The notes beneath the pieces are model-generated. The model saw nothing but the letters and a program-made list of their open reading frames with translations. It did not search any database and was not told where the DNA came from. From JBGPTK01 sp963797765 (GTDB lineage: Bacteria; Acidobacteriota; Terriglobia; Acidiferrales; UBA7541): a DNA stretch of 64,000 bases. Where the stretch lies: the NCBI GenBank assembly GCA_963797765.1, contig CAWCQU010000003.1, positions 2,046,001-2,110,000 of the forward strand. The letters run 5' to 3'. Of this stretch, positions 30,491 to 39,535 are shown in pieces. The first letter of the stretch is position 1; each line of letters begins with the position of its first letter. Position numbers and translations under genes: made by a program.

Positions 30491-31681
30491 ATGGCGGAAA
30501 GCGTCTCTCTCGATCTCGCTGCTCAGCGTGCCATTCAAGGGCGCATTCTCTCTCGTGTTACTGCTGTCCCCTGGTTTGCGTGGACCGGAGTTGTTGCCGT
30601 CTCCTCAATTGCCTTTGGTCTCTACTGGGATATTTCCTGGCACATGACCATCGGGCGCGACACATTCTGGACGCCGGCGCACCTGCTCATCCAGTTTGGC
30701 GGAATTCTTGCCGCGATCACCTGCATCTGGTTGATTTTCTCCACCACATTTGCGCATGATCCGGCTACACGCGATAGCTCCGTTCGCATCTGGGGGTTTC
30801 GCGGACCGCTTGGCGCATTTCTCACCGCCTGGGGCGGCGTCACCATGCTCACCTCCGCTCCCTTCGACAACTGGTGGCACAATTCCTTCGGCCTCGATGT
30901 CCAAATTCTTAGCCCGCCGCACGTTGTCCTTGGCCTCGGCATGATGGGTGTGGGTATCGGCTGCCTGCTTCTGCTGGTGGCGGAAATGAATCGCGCTGAA
31001 GAGGCAGCACGGCGGAAATTGATGTGGCTCTTTTTGTATCTCTGCGGATTGCTCGTCTTCCTGCACTTGATTCTGGTTTCCGAGTACAGCGATCCAACTC
31101 AGATGCACAGCGCGATTTTCTATCGTGTGCTATGCCTCGGCTTGCCCGTGCTGCTGATTGCCTTCGCTCGCGCTTCCGGCTACCGCTGGGGAGCCACCGC
31201 CGTCGCCGGAATCTACACGCTTTTCATGTTGTCCTGGGAATGGATTCTTCCACTCTTCCCGGCCCAGCCGAAATTGGGGCCGGTGTATACCAACGTCACG
31301 CACATGGTGCCAATCCAATTTCCGCTGCTGATTGTTGGTCCTGCAATCGTAATCGACCTCATACTCAATCGCTTCGCGGGACGGGGCAAATGGTTCCGCG
31401 CACTCGTCTTGGGATGCGGTTTTCTGGCCGCTCTGGTTGCCGTGCATTGGCCGTTCGCCAATTTCATGATTTCGCCCCTCGCGCGCAATGCGGTCTTCGG
31501 AATGAATTATTTCCCCTATCAGATGCCTCCGTCTCTCTACAACCAGGCCTATCAATTTCAGCACTATGAAGCCACGCGATCGGCTTTTTGGCTGGGGATG
31601 GCAATCGCTTTAATTTCGGCGATATTGGCCTCGCGAGTGGGCCTCGCCTTTGGCGACTGGCTCTCCCGCATCCGCCGCTAA
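30491..31681 (+). CDS. polytopic membrane protein of unknown function
   Basis: From the ATG at 30491 (MAESVSLD) the protein has about ten hydrophobic segments (WFAWTGVVAVSSIAFGLYW, FGGILAAITCIWLIF, VVLGLGMMGVGIGCLLLL, FLYLCGLLVFLHLIL and more). Conserved-looking loops include YWDISWHMTIGRDTFWTPAH and SAPFDNWWHNSFGLDVQILSPPH, rich in Trp and His, which may bind metal or heme. An upstream in-frame start at 30446 is possible, but neither has a strong ribosome binding site. It is followed after 7 bases by a His/Met-rich membrane-anchored protein, and similar pairs occur in Acidobacteria. I do not recognise a characterised family. Confidence 0.65.
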   Translation: MAESVSLDLAAQRAIQGRILSRVTAVPWFAWTGVVAVSSIAFGLYWDISWHMTIGRDTFWTPAHLLIQFGGILAAITCIWLIFSTTFAHDPATRDSSVRIWGFRGPLGAFLTAWGGVTMLTSAPFDNWWHNSFGLDVQILSPPHVVLGLGMMGVGIGCLLLLVAEMNRAEEAARRKLMWLFLYLCGLLVFLHLILVSEYSDPTQMHSAIFYRVLCLGLPVLLIAFARASGYRWGATAVAGIYTLFMLSWEWILPLFPAQPKLGPVYTNVTHMVPIQFPLLIVGPAIVIDLILNRFAGRGKWFRALVLGCGFLAALVAVHWPFANFMISPLARNAVFGMNYFPYQMPPSLYNQAYQFQHYEATRSAFWLGMAIALISAILASRVGLAFGDWLSRIRR

Positions 31682-31688
31682 TCCAAAC

Positions 31689-33194
31689 ATGAAATCACTC
31701 CGCATCGCTGCGCTCGTCGTCTCTCTGGGTTGCGCAATTCCGTGTCTCGCTCATGTGGGAAGTCCCGATGTTTATTTCCAGGGGCAAGCAGGACCGTATC
31801 ATTTGGTTGTCAGCATTCAGACTCCACAGATGATTCCAGGAGTGGCTGAAATTCAGATTAGAAGCAACGAGCCTGGCGTCCGCCAGGTTAAAATCGTTCC
31901 CGTCTATATCGTCGGGGCCGGATCAAAATATCCCCCTCCACCGGACGTCCTGCAGCCTTCGAAAGGAGACCCGCAATTTTTCTCCGGAAGCTTGTGGCTG
32001 ATGGCCACCGGATCGTGGGAAGTAAGAATCGAAGCGGATGGCGATAAAGGCACCGGCACGCTGGCTGTTCCGGTCGCCGCATTTGCACGAAGCACTTTGC
32101 CAATGCAAAGAAATCTTGGCGTCCTTTTATTCGCGCTGATGGCCTTGCTGGTCTGCGCCATCGTCTCGATCCTCGGCGCCGCCAGCCGCGAAGGACAACT
32201 CGATCCCGGCGTTGCGCCCCAAGCGAAACAGAAACGACGCGGCCGGATCGTGATGGCCACGGTGGCCATCATTGTTCTGGCTCTTCTCACTTTCGGAAGT
32301 TGGTGGTGGAGAACTTCCGCGGCGGATCGATCCCGTCTAATGATTTACCGGCGGCCGAAACTGGACGTCTCGCTTCTTCCAGCCGGAAAAATGGCTCTGC
32401 GAATCGGAGATTCGGAGTGGCATAGCCGGCGGCCTGAAACGGTGGCCACAAATCTAATTCCCGATCATGGCCATTTAATGCATCTCTTCTTAATTCGCAC
32501 TCCACAAATGGATCGCTTCTATCACTTGCATCCGACGCGCAACGATAGTGGCGCCTTCGTTGATGATCTTCCCGCCATCACCGCCGGCCACTACCAGGTC
32601 TTTGCTGACATCGTCCGCGAATCCGGTTTCCCCGACACGCTGATCGCGGAATTGGATATTCCAGATACACCCGGCCAACCGCTTGCAGGGGACGACTCCG
32701 CGGCAAGCGCCCCATCCCTCGCACAATTGGCGACGCAAAATCTGATCGCTCCCCTTTCCGGCGGCGCTCGCATGGTTTGGGAACGCGAACCCGGCCCACT
32801 GCCATCAAACCGCCTCCTTTGGTTTCGTTTCCAAATTGAAGATAGCAGTGGGAAACCCGTGCAGGATCTCGAACCGTACATGGGCATGGCAGGTCACGCC
32901 GAATTCGTGCGCTCCGATTTCAGCGTATTCGCCCACGTGCATCCCGATGGCTCGGCGCCGATGGCGGCAGTGATGCTTGCCAATGCCAATCTTCCGCCCG
33001 CGCCGGCTGATTCCTCAGCGATTCAGCCCCAGTCGATGCCCGGAATGGACATGCCTGGAATGCCCAAAAGTAATACCTCGTCCGAAGTTTCATTTCCCTA
33101 CGGCTTCCCCAAACCAGGCCTTTACCGAATTTTCGTCCAGGTGAAGCGCGCCGGCCGCGTGGAAACGGGCGTATTCGATGCACAGGTAAACTGA
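31689..33194 (+). CDS. membrane-anchored His/Met-rich periplasmic protein, possibly copper related
   Basis: The protein has a signal peptide (LRIAALVVSLGCAIPCLAH), an Ig-like domain (residues about 25-140), two hydrophobic segments (LLFALMALLVCAIVSILG, VMATVAIIVLALLTFGSWW), and a large C-terminal domain. The latter contains DHGHLMHLFLIRTPQMDRF, YHLHPTRNDSGAF, the block MGMAGHAEFVRSDFSVFAH with VHPDGS, and MPGMDMPGMP, then the C-terminal FPYGFPKPGLYRIFVQVK. The His pairs and Met-rich run look like soft-metal ligands. Related unnamed proteins occur beside copper and cytochrome genes. It starts 7 bases after the upstream membrane protein, so the two are cotranscribed. The metal role is inference. 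Confidence 0.6.
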   Translation: MKSLRIAALVVSLGCAIPCLAHVGSPDVYFQGQAGPYHLVVSIQTPQMIPGVAEIQIRSNEPGVRQVKIVPVYIVGAGSKYPPPPDVLQPSKGDPQFFSGSLWLMATGSWEVRIEADGDKGTGTLAVPVAAFARSTLPMQRNLGVLLFALMALLVCAIVSILGAASREGQLDPGVAPQAKQKRRGRIVMATVAIIVLALLTFGSWWWRTSAADRSRLMIYRRPKLDVSLLPAGKMALRIGDSEWHSRRPETVATNLIPDHGHLMHLFLIRTPQMDRFYHLHPTRNDSGAFVDDLPAITAGHYQVFADIVRESGFPDTLIAELDIPDTPGQPLAGDDSAASAPSLAQLATQNLIAPLSGGARMVWEREPGPLPSNRLLWFRFQIEDSSGKPVQDLEPYMGMAGHAEFVRSDFSVFAHVHPDGSAPMAAVMLANANLPPAPADSSAIQPQSMPGMDMPGMPKSNTSSEVSFPYGFPKPGLYRIFVQVKRAGRVETGVFDAQVN

Positions 33195-33282
33195 CCAGCG
33201 TCTCCGCCTTACCACGCCGCCATTCCGCCCAAATCAATTCCACCTCAAAGATTTCGCAACCAAAATCCGCCTCCCTTGATTT

Positions 33283-33813
33283 ATGATCCCCCAGTCGGAT
33301 GCAGCGGCGTACTTTGGATATACTGCCGCCATGCAGTTCTCATCTGCGGAAGAGTTGCATCGGCACCCAGTTCGGGGGATCGTCATGGTTTCGCATAATG
33401 AATCCAAGCCGGCAGCCGGCGACTTCTCGTTTCCCAGCGAGATCAGCGAAATCGGGCCCGCTGTCGAGCGCATCAGCGAAATGTTCAAGAAGTCCGGCTG
33501 CGCCGCCGATCAGATTTCAGACATAGAGATTGCCGCGTTCGAAGCCCTCGGCAACGCCGTGATCCACGGAAACCGCCAGAATCCCGATAAGCGCGTTCAT
33601 ATCTCTTGCCATTGCGAACCCGGCAAAGAGATGTCCATCGTCGTCAGAGATGAAGGCACAGGCTTCGACCCAAAAAGAGTGCCCGACCCGACTTCGGCTG
33701 AAAACCTGGAATCCGAACATGGCCGTGGAATCCTGCTGATGCGAACATTTATGGATGACGTTCACTATGAGGCCCACGGCACCGAAGTTCACATGACCAA
33801 GAAACTCAAGTAG
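33283..33813 (+). CDS. anti-sigma regulatory factor, RsbW/SpoIIAB-type kinase (HATPase)
   Basis: The protein has the GHKL ATPase fold of serine kinases that hold sigma factors. The N box is IEIAAFEALGNAVIHGNRQ, the G1 box is IVVRDEGTGFDP, and GRGILLMRTFMDDVHYE forms the G2/lid region. The first 40 residues, starting at 33283, vary, and starts at 33331 or 33385 are possible. It should phosphorylate a STAS antagonist; the STAS gene at 29986-30366 is on the same strand 3 kb upstream with two membrane genes between. No sigma-factor gene is in the neighbourhood. Confidence 0.85.
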   Translation: MIPQSDAAAYFGYTAAMQFSSAEELHRHPVRGIVMVSHNESKPAAGDFSFPSEISEIGPAVERISEMFKKSGCAADQISDIEIAAFEALGNAVIHGNRQNPDKRVHISCHCEPGKEMSIVVRDEGTGFDPKRVPDPTSAENLESEHGRGILLMRTFMDDVHYEAHGTEVHMTKKLK

Positions 33814-33917
33814 CATTAATTCGCCCCCGCACAAATCGCGAACCGCTGCGCAAGGGCCCACTTCGCACACCGCTGGCCGGCTGGACTATCCGTAGAGACT
33901 GGTTCAGTATTCTGGGT

Positions 33918-35099
33918 GTGCAGAACCCGCCAGCCGAGGGCTTGCCCCAAATGAAAAAATCGCCAGAACTGGAACGCATTGTCCGCGAGCTGAACGATCG
34001 CCCGGCGGATTCGCATTCAGTCGCATCGGACACCGCCCGGCTGGACCACTGGCTGGGGCTTCTGGTAGACCAACACGGAAGCGATTTGCTGCTGGTTCCC
34101 GGAGCGCCGGCATGCATTCGATACGAAGGTGAAGTCCGCGGCATCGATACCGCGCCGCTGCAAGGACCGGAAATCGAAGCCGCGATAATTCCCGCGCTCA
34201 CCTCTCATGCACTCGAGCTCTACCGGCAAAATCAAATTACGGATTCTTCCTACCGCATCGCCAGCCTGGGCCGATTTCGCATCAATCTTCATCGTGAACG
34301 CGGGCGCGCCGCTGCGGCGATTCGGTCGTTGCCTTCGAAACTTCCCCTTCTCAGCGACCTTCATCTTCCGCCGTCGGTGGAATCACTCTGCCACTTGCCG
34401 CGCGGCTTGGTCCTGATCGGCGGTCCGGCTGGTTCGGGCAAATCCACCACTCTCGCGGCTTTGATTCATCAAATCAACCGGAACACGGCGCGGCATATCG
34501 TCACGATTGAAGACCCCATCGAGTACGAACATCCGCATATCAAAAGCATCGTCGAGCAAGTGGAAATCGGCACCGATGCGCCGGATTTTCCCACGGCGTT
34601 GCGTGCCGCGCTGCGCCAGGCGCCGGACATCCTGGTCGTCGGCGAAATGCGCGATACGGAAACGATGCAGATCGCCGTCTCCGCCGCGGAAACCGGCCAC
34701 TTGGTTTTTTCCACGCTGCATACGCCCGACGTCGCCTCCACGGTCTCGCGGATTTCGGATTCCTTTCCTCTCGAACGTCAAAACACAATCCGCCAGGAAC
34801 TCGCCATGGCGCTTGCAGCAGTTCTCAATCAGGTTCTGTTGCAGAGCAAAAGCGGAGGCCGGGTTCCCGCCGCGGAATTGCTCAAAGTAAGTTATGGCGC
34901 GCGGCAACACGTCCGGCGGAATGCCTTGCAGCATCTTCACCAGGAAATCACCATCACCAAAAAGCATGGTTCTTTTAGTTTGGAGGAATCACTCTTGCAG
35001 TTGGTGAAACAGGGCCACATCGACCGGGAAGAAGCGCTGCTGTGCGCCAATCATCCCGACGATCTGGAAATCTTCTTGAAAGCCGACGCGCGCGGATAA
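33918..35099 (+). CDS. pilT: PilT-type twitching-motility ATPase
   Basis: Hexameric ATPase that depolymerises type IV pili. Walker A is GGPAGSGKSTTLAALIHQ, the Asp box is HIVTIEDPIEYEH, Walker B is APDILVVGEMRDTETM, and the His box is HLVFSTLHTPDVASTV. The N-terminal PAS-like domain (residues about 30-140) and the C-terminal helical part (AELLKVSYGARQHVRRNALQHL, then GSFSLEESL) are in order. The length of 393 residues is normal. The start may be the GTG at 33918 or the ATG at 33951. No pilin or PilB gene is nearby, so it must act with pilus genes elsewhere. Confidence 0.92.
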   Translation: MQNPPAEGLPQMKKSPELERIVRELNDRPADSHSVASDTARLDHWLGLLVDQHGSDLLLVPGAPACIRYEGEVRGIDTAPLQGPEIEAAIIPALTSHALELYRQNQITDSSYRIASLGRFRINLHRERGRAAAAIRSLPSKLPLLSDLHLPPSVESLCHLPRGLVLIGGPAGSGKSTTLAALIHQINRNTARHIVTIEDPIEYEHPHIKSIVEQVEIGTDAPDFPTALRAALRQAPDILVVGEMRDTETMQIAVSAAETGHLVFSTLHTPDVASTVSRISDSFPLERQNTIRQELAMALAAVLNQVLLQSKSGGRVPAAELLKVSYGARQHVRRNALQHLHQEITITKKHGSFSLEESLLQLVKQGHIDREEALLCANHPDDLEIFLKADARG

Positions 35100-35166
35100 T
35101 GCCCACGCGGCTCGCCCTTATCATCTCACCATGAGTTGGTGACCGTTCGGTAGCGCCCCGCTCCCT

Positions 35167-35475
35167 TCAATCCTTCTGGGATTTCGCGTCCGGCCGGATC
35201 AAATAATTGAGGCAGGCGTCGCGCACTCGGGCGCCCACGATCAATATGCCCGGCACCGCCACGATCAGCAGCGCCAGCGTGCGCGCGATCGTCGAAGTCG
35301 AGCGCACGAAAAGAAGCACCGCCAATCCGATGAAAATCCCCGGCAGAATCACGAAGAAAGCGAGCCCCATTTCGCGTCCGCCGCTCGAATTCCCGCTTTC
35401 CGTCAGGCCGCTGATCAGTAAGAACAAAAACAGAAACGCATCCACTGCCACAATTGCCCAGAAAATCTTGTTCAT
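35167..35475 (-). CDS. small membrane protein, three helices
   Basis: Starting at MNKIFWAIV, behind GGAAAGG, this 102-residue protein has three hydrophobic segments (WAIVAVDAFLFLFLLISG, LAFFVILPGIFIGLAVLLFV, IARTLALLIVAVPGILIVGA) and a polar C-terminus with Cys, Arg and Asp (RVRDACLNYLIRP). It is probably an inner-membrane protein. I do not recognise a family; an upstream in-frame start at 35499 seems less likely than the one with the ribosome binding site. It is convergent with pilT. Confidence 0.6.
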   Translation of the reverse strand: MNKIFWAIVAVDAFLFLFLLISGLTESGNSSGGREMGLAFFVILPGIFIGLAVLLFVRSTSTIARTLALLIVAVPGILIVGARVRDACLNYLIRPDAKSQKD

Positions 35476-35702
35476 GGCTTTCCTTTCCGTACTTGCCAAT
35501 TCTGCCGCTCGCGAGCTTATCTAAATTCCTCCGCTTCCGGTCGCAAGAAGATCACAGCGCGCGCCCCCCAGCTCTCGTTCACACAGGATCGCCTCAATCT
35601 CGATCACGCTCCTTCCGCCACTGCTGAACCAAGCTTCACCATCGCGATTTCCTCCTCGCTGGCGTATCATGCAGTGCCTTAAATAATTCAAGGAGCGGAT
35701 TC

Positions 35703-37586
35703 ATGAATCGATTGCATTTGCGTGTCTGCTTGTATTTCATGGCACTCGCCGCGCTGTCTGTCAACTCCGTTTGCGCTCAGCAAAACACGCCCATTTCGCT
35801 CACCGTGGACGCCACGCAATCCCCATTGAAAATTGTCCGCACGCACATGGTGATTCCCGCGAAGCCCGGCCCGCTCACTCTCTATTATCCAAAATGGATT
35901 CCCGGCGAGCATGGCCCCGATGGGCCAGTCACAAACGTCACTGGCCTGAAATTCTCCGCCAATGGAAAGACAATTCCCTGGCAGCGCGACCTGCTCGACG
36001 TTTTCACATTTCACGTCGACGTTCCACCTGGCGCCGATCATCTTGACGTTTCCTTCGATTATCTCGAGCCCAGCGGCAGTGGTTTCGCCTCCGGCGCGGC
36101 GTCCGCCACCGATAAGCTCGTCGTCATCAGTTGGAATCAAAACGTACTCTACCCCGCGAAAATTCCAGCCGAACAATTGATCTTTAAAGCCAAGCTGCTC
36201 CTGCCCGAAGGATGGAGATTCGGCACAGCCCTGCCCCAAGACAGCAGTTCCGGCAATCAAGTCTCTTTCAAACCCATCTCGCTCAATCTCCTGGTCGATT
36301 CGCCCGTAATCGCCGGGGAATACTACAAATCTTTCAACATCACGCCGCCCGGCGAGCCAGTCCATCACGAACTCGACATCGTCGCCGATAGCCCCGCCGC
36401 CCTGAATATGTCCCCGCAAGTCCAGAAAGGCATGACCAATCTGGTGGCCGAATCCGGCAAGCTTTTCGGCGCGCGCCATTATCGTGATTACCATTTTCTT
36501 CTCACGCTCAGCGACCACGTCGCTCATTTTGGCCTGGAACATCACGAATCGAATGACAGCCGCTTGCCCGAACGCACTTTGCTGACGCCGGATGCCGCTA
36601 AATCCTTGGGTGGGTTGCTCGCACACGAATTCGCGCACTCCTGGTGCGGAAAATTCCGCCGCCCTGCTGATTTAACCGTCCCCTATTACGAACAGCCAAT
36701 GGAAACCGACATGCTCTGGGGCTACGAAGGCCTCACCGACTATCTTGGTCCTTTGCTCGCCGCGCGTAGCGGCCTGTGGAAGCCCGAGGAATATCGCGAA
36801 TACATTGCGGAGATCGCTGCCTCGTTAGGACCGGCGCGTCCCGGCCGCACTTGGCGCCCCCTGCTTGATACCGCAATTGGCGAACCAGGACTTCGCTTCG
36901 CCAGAACCTGGGCCAACTGGCGCCGCGGCTCGGACTATTACGATGAAGGTGATTTGATCTGGCTGGAAGTTGCCACCATCATCCACCGCGAAAGCCATGG
37001 CCAGAAATCCATGGACGATTTCTCCCACGCGTTCTTCGGCGGCCCGAACAACGGCCCGGAAGTAAAAACCTACACGTTCGACGAATTAGTTAGTCAACTA
37101 AACGAATTCGCTCCCTACGATTGGGCCAAATTCTTGCACGAACGGCTGAATTCAACTTCGCCCGAGGCCCCGCTGGGCGGCATCGAGAACGGTGGCTGGA
37201 AAGTTGTCTACACGGATCAGCCGCTCAAGTTGTGGGGACGCCGCAGCGAATCCGGCGCCACTTACTCGCTCGGCTTGCAGCTTGGCGAAAGTGGAGATGT
37301 GAGCGACTCGATCGTTGGCGGCCCGGCCTATAATTCCGGAATTACTTCAGGTATGAAAGTAGTGGGTGTAAACGGCCGCGTCTTCACCCGCGAGTTGCTG
37401 AACGATGCCATAAAAGCGAGCAAGGAGAGCGCGGAACCAATCACTCTGCTGGTAGTCGTGGACGATTACTACAAAACATGCACCATCAATTATCGCGGCG
37501 GGGAGAGATTTCCACACCTCGCGCGCCAGGACGGCACGCCCGATTATCTTGATGAGCTGATCAAGCCGCGCAGCGGCACTGAATGA
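35703..37586 (+). CDS. M61 family glycyl aminopeptidase with PDZ domain
   Basis: The 627-residue exported peptidase (signal CLYFMALAALSVNSVCAQ) has the M61 beta-sandwich N-terminus, then a gluzincin domain with the zinc site LLAHEFAHSWCGK (HExxH), the downstream Glu in WGYEGLTDYLG, and a C-terminal PDZ domain (GGPAYNSGITSGMKVVGVNGR). The GEGLT-like motif and the length are typical. The family removes N-terminal Gly or Ala, often in the periplasm. An AAGGAG-like site precedes the ATG. It is flanked by a small membrane protein and by a dispersed repeat copy, with no operon partner. Confidence 0.9.
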   Translation: MNRLHLRVCLYFMALAALSVNSVCAQQNTPISLTVDATQSPLKIVRTHMVIPAKPGPLTLYYPKWIPGEHGPDGPVTNVTGLKFSANGKTIPWQRDLLDVFTFHVDVPPGADHLDVSFDYLEPSGSGFASGAASATDKLVVISWNQNVLYPAKIPAEQLIFKAKLLLPEGWRFGTALPQDSSSGNQVSFKPISLNLLVDSPVIAGEYYKSFNITPPGEPVHHELDIVADSPAALNMSPQVQKGMTNLVAESGKLFGARHYRDYHFLLTLSDHVAHFGLEHHESNDSRLPERTLLTPDAAKSLGGLLAHEFAHSWCGKFRRPADLTVPYYEQPMETDMLWGYEGLTDYLGPLLAARSGLWKPEEYREYIAEIAASLGPARPGRTWRPLLDTAIGEPGLRFARTWANWRRGSDYYDEGDLIWLEVATIIHRESHGQKSMDDFSHAFFGGPNNGPEVKTYTFDELVSQLNEFAPYDWAKFLHERLNSTSPEAPLGGIENGGWKVVYTDQPLKLWGRRSESGATYSLGLQLGESGDVSDSIVGGPAYNSGITSGMKVVGVNGRVFTRELLNDAIKASKESAEPITLLVVVDDYYKTCTINYRGGERFPHLARQDGTPDYLDELIKPRSGTE

Positions 37587-37621
37587 GCTTCCTCAGAGCA
37601 AGTTGCCTCATGGATCTCTTT

Positions 37622-37690
37622 TAGGGGGTCGGAGCTTCAGCTCCGACATATAGGAGCCTCTTAGAGCGTGGGCTTTAGCCCCTGAAGCAC
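37622..37690 (+). repeat. dispersed intergenic repeat, copy 3 (partial)
   Basis: The first 19 bases (TAGGGGGTCGGAGCTTCAG) match the repeats at 1089-1071 (minus) and 59715. Here they continue into GGAGCTTCAGCTCC, a small palindrome, and then GGGCTTTAGCCCCTGAAG, similar to CGGCCTTTAGGCCCTGAA near 59898. It lies between the M61 and adenine deaminase genes. Confidence 0.6.
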
Positions 37691-37730
37691 CCACACTCGC
37701 GCTCATGTCGGTGCTTGAGATCAATTGGCC

Positions 37731-39524
37731 CTACACTTCCCCTTCCTTCGTCGAAGCCGCATCCGCCTCGATCAGCATATCTACAATCGACCGCTCGGTC
37801 CCGTCCGTAAGCCCCAAATCGGTGAGATGCGGTCCAGGATTGCAAGCCAGGCACGTGCCTTCGATGGCCTTGAACACGCGATAGGGCGGCTGCCAATCCA
37901 CCACTTGATCCGCAGCCTCGCGCAATCGTCGGAATTGTTCAGCCACCACTCCCGGCAAGGCGGCGGAAAGCATCCCCGCTACCGGCATTTCAATCTTCGC
38001 AATCACTTTTCCATTCTTCGACACGGCCATTCCGCCACCGCTCGCAATCACGGCATTCGCCGCCGCTTGCATATCCTCCGCGGAGCGCCCCAGCACAACC
38101 AGGTTATGGCTATCGTGCGAATAGGTTGTCGCAATCGCTCCATGAATCTCGCCCCAGCCTTCCAGCAAGGCGCGCTGCGCCGCAGCGGAATGTCGCCCAT
38201 GACGATGATGCACGTAAATCACGGAGTAGCCAGGCGGCGCCACTGCATAGCCGTCCGTCACTTCAACTTCCACTTCGCCCCAAGATGTAAACCGCACGCC
38301 CTTGATCACGCGAATCTTGGCTCTGCCATTCTCTACGTTCGGCACGCGAATCCGGCAGTCATCGAGCGAAACCGGCGCAAGCTTCACACCTCGCTCCGGC
38401 GGCATCACGCTTGATTTGGCCGGCTCGAGCATCTTTCCGTCTCGCGCCGCCAATTTTCCCGACACGAATACACTCTCCACATTCACTTCGCGCAAGTCAG
38501 AGAGTATCGCAATGTCAGCGACGCGCCCCGCCGACACCAGTCCAAGATCCGGCCGCCGCAAACGATACGACGCGTTCAACGTAGCGCAGCGAATCGCTTG
38601 AACCGGATTGAGTCCATAGCGGATCAATCGCCGGATCACATCGCTCATCCCGCCTTTATCCACCAGGTAATCCGGAGGCACATCGTCCGTGCAGATGCAA
38701 AGCGTCGAAGGAATCTGCGGCAGCCGGTTGATCGCTTCCACGAGGCCCGGCAAAACATAGTCGTGCGATCCGCGAATCTCCACGGTCATTCCCGCCCGAA
38801 GTTTTTCCAGTCCATCCTCCGCCGACGTTATCTCGTGATCGGAGCTGACTCCCGCCGCCATGTACGCTTGCAACCGCGCACCGCTCACTCCTCGCGCATG
38901 GCCCTCGATAAGTTTTCCTGATTCCCTACCCGCGGCCAAAATATCACTGGTGCGCTTGCTCTGCCGCAGCACGCCCTCCATATCCATCACTTCCGCCACG
39001 CCCGCCACTTCGCTCCAGGAAAGCATCTCGCGCATCTCGTCGCCGCCAAATTCCGCCCCGGACACTTCCAATCCCGGTGCGGAAGGAACAGAAGAAGGGG
39101 CGGCACAAATAAATCTAAGCGGATGGCCACGGCTGGCTTCGATGGCGTAACGCACTCCCTCGAGACCCATCACGTTCGCAAGCTCATGCGGGTCATAAAG
39201 AATAGTAGTCGTGCCCTGCGGCACCACCACTGCCGCATAGTTTTCCGGCAGCATATGCGAACTCTCGAAGTGCACATGCATGTCAATGAATCCAGGCACC
39301 AGGAAGCGTCCCGAAACGTCATGCACCGCCAATGCGTCCGATCTTGAACCGCGCGCATGAACGCTGGCAATCAGCGTTCCCACAATTCCGATATCCGCCT
39401 CGCGCAATTCCGAGGTGGCCAAATCCACCAAAGTCCCGCCCGTCAGCAACACGTCGAACGGCGCCAATCCCTGCGCCGCTGTGATGGCGCGGGATCTTAT
39501 TTGATTTTCCGTTCGCGTATCCAT
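37731..39524 (-). CDS. ade: adenine deaminase
   Basis: Amidohydrolase that converts adenine to hypoxanthine. The metal site HVHFESSHMLPENYA, the PQGTTTILYDPHELANVMGLEG block, SGARLQAYMAAGVSSDHE and the C-terminal EGTCLACNPGPHLTDLGLTDG region are characteristic of Ade rather than of Add-type deaminases. The length (597 residues) is normal. The downstream-strand neighbour upstream of it, the NCS2 permease, ends 12 bases before its start, so the two form a purine-uptake and salvage operon. No riboswitch was recognised ahead of the pair. Confidence 0.93.
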   Translation of the reverse strand: MDTRTENQIRSRAITAAQGLAPFDVLLTGGTLVDLATSELREADIGIVGTLIASVHARGSRSDALAVHDVSGRFLVPGFIDMHVHFESSHMLPENYAAVVVPQGTTTILYDPHELANVMGLEGVRYAIEASRGHPLRFICAAPSSVPSAPGLEVSGAEFGGDEMREMLSWSEVAGVAEVMDMEGVLRQSKRTSDILAAGRESGKLIEGHARGVSGARLQAYMAAGVSSDHEITSAEDGLEKLRAGMTVEIRGSHDYVLPGLVEAINRLPQIPSTLCICTDDVPPDYLVDKGGMSDVIRRLIRYGLNPVQAIRCATLNASYRLRRPDLGLVSAGRVADIAILSDLREVNVESVFVSGKLAARDGKMLEPAKSSVMPPERGVKLAPVSLDDCRIRVPNVENGRAKIRVIKGVRFTSWGEVEVEVTDGYAVAPPGYSVIYVHHRHGRHSAAAQRALLEGWGEIHGAIATTYSHDSHNLVVLGRSAEDMQAAANAVIASGGGMAVSKNGKVIAKIEMPVAGMLSAALPGVVAEQFRRLREAADQVVDWQPPYRVFKAIEGTCLACNPGPHLTDLGLTDGTERSIVDMLIEADAASTKEGEV

Positions 39525-39535
39525 CGAACTGCTCC

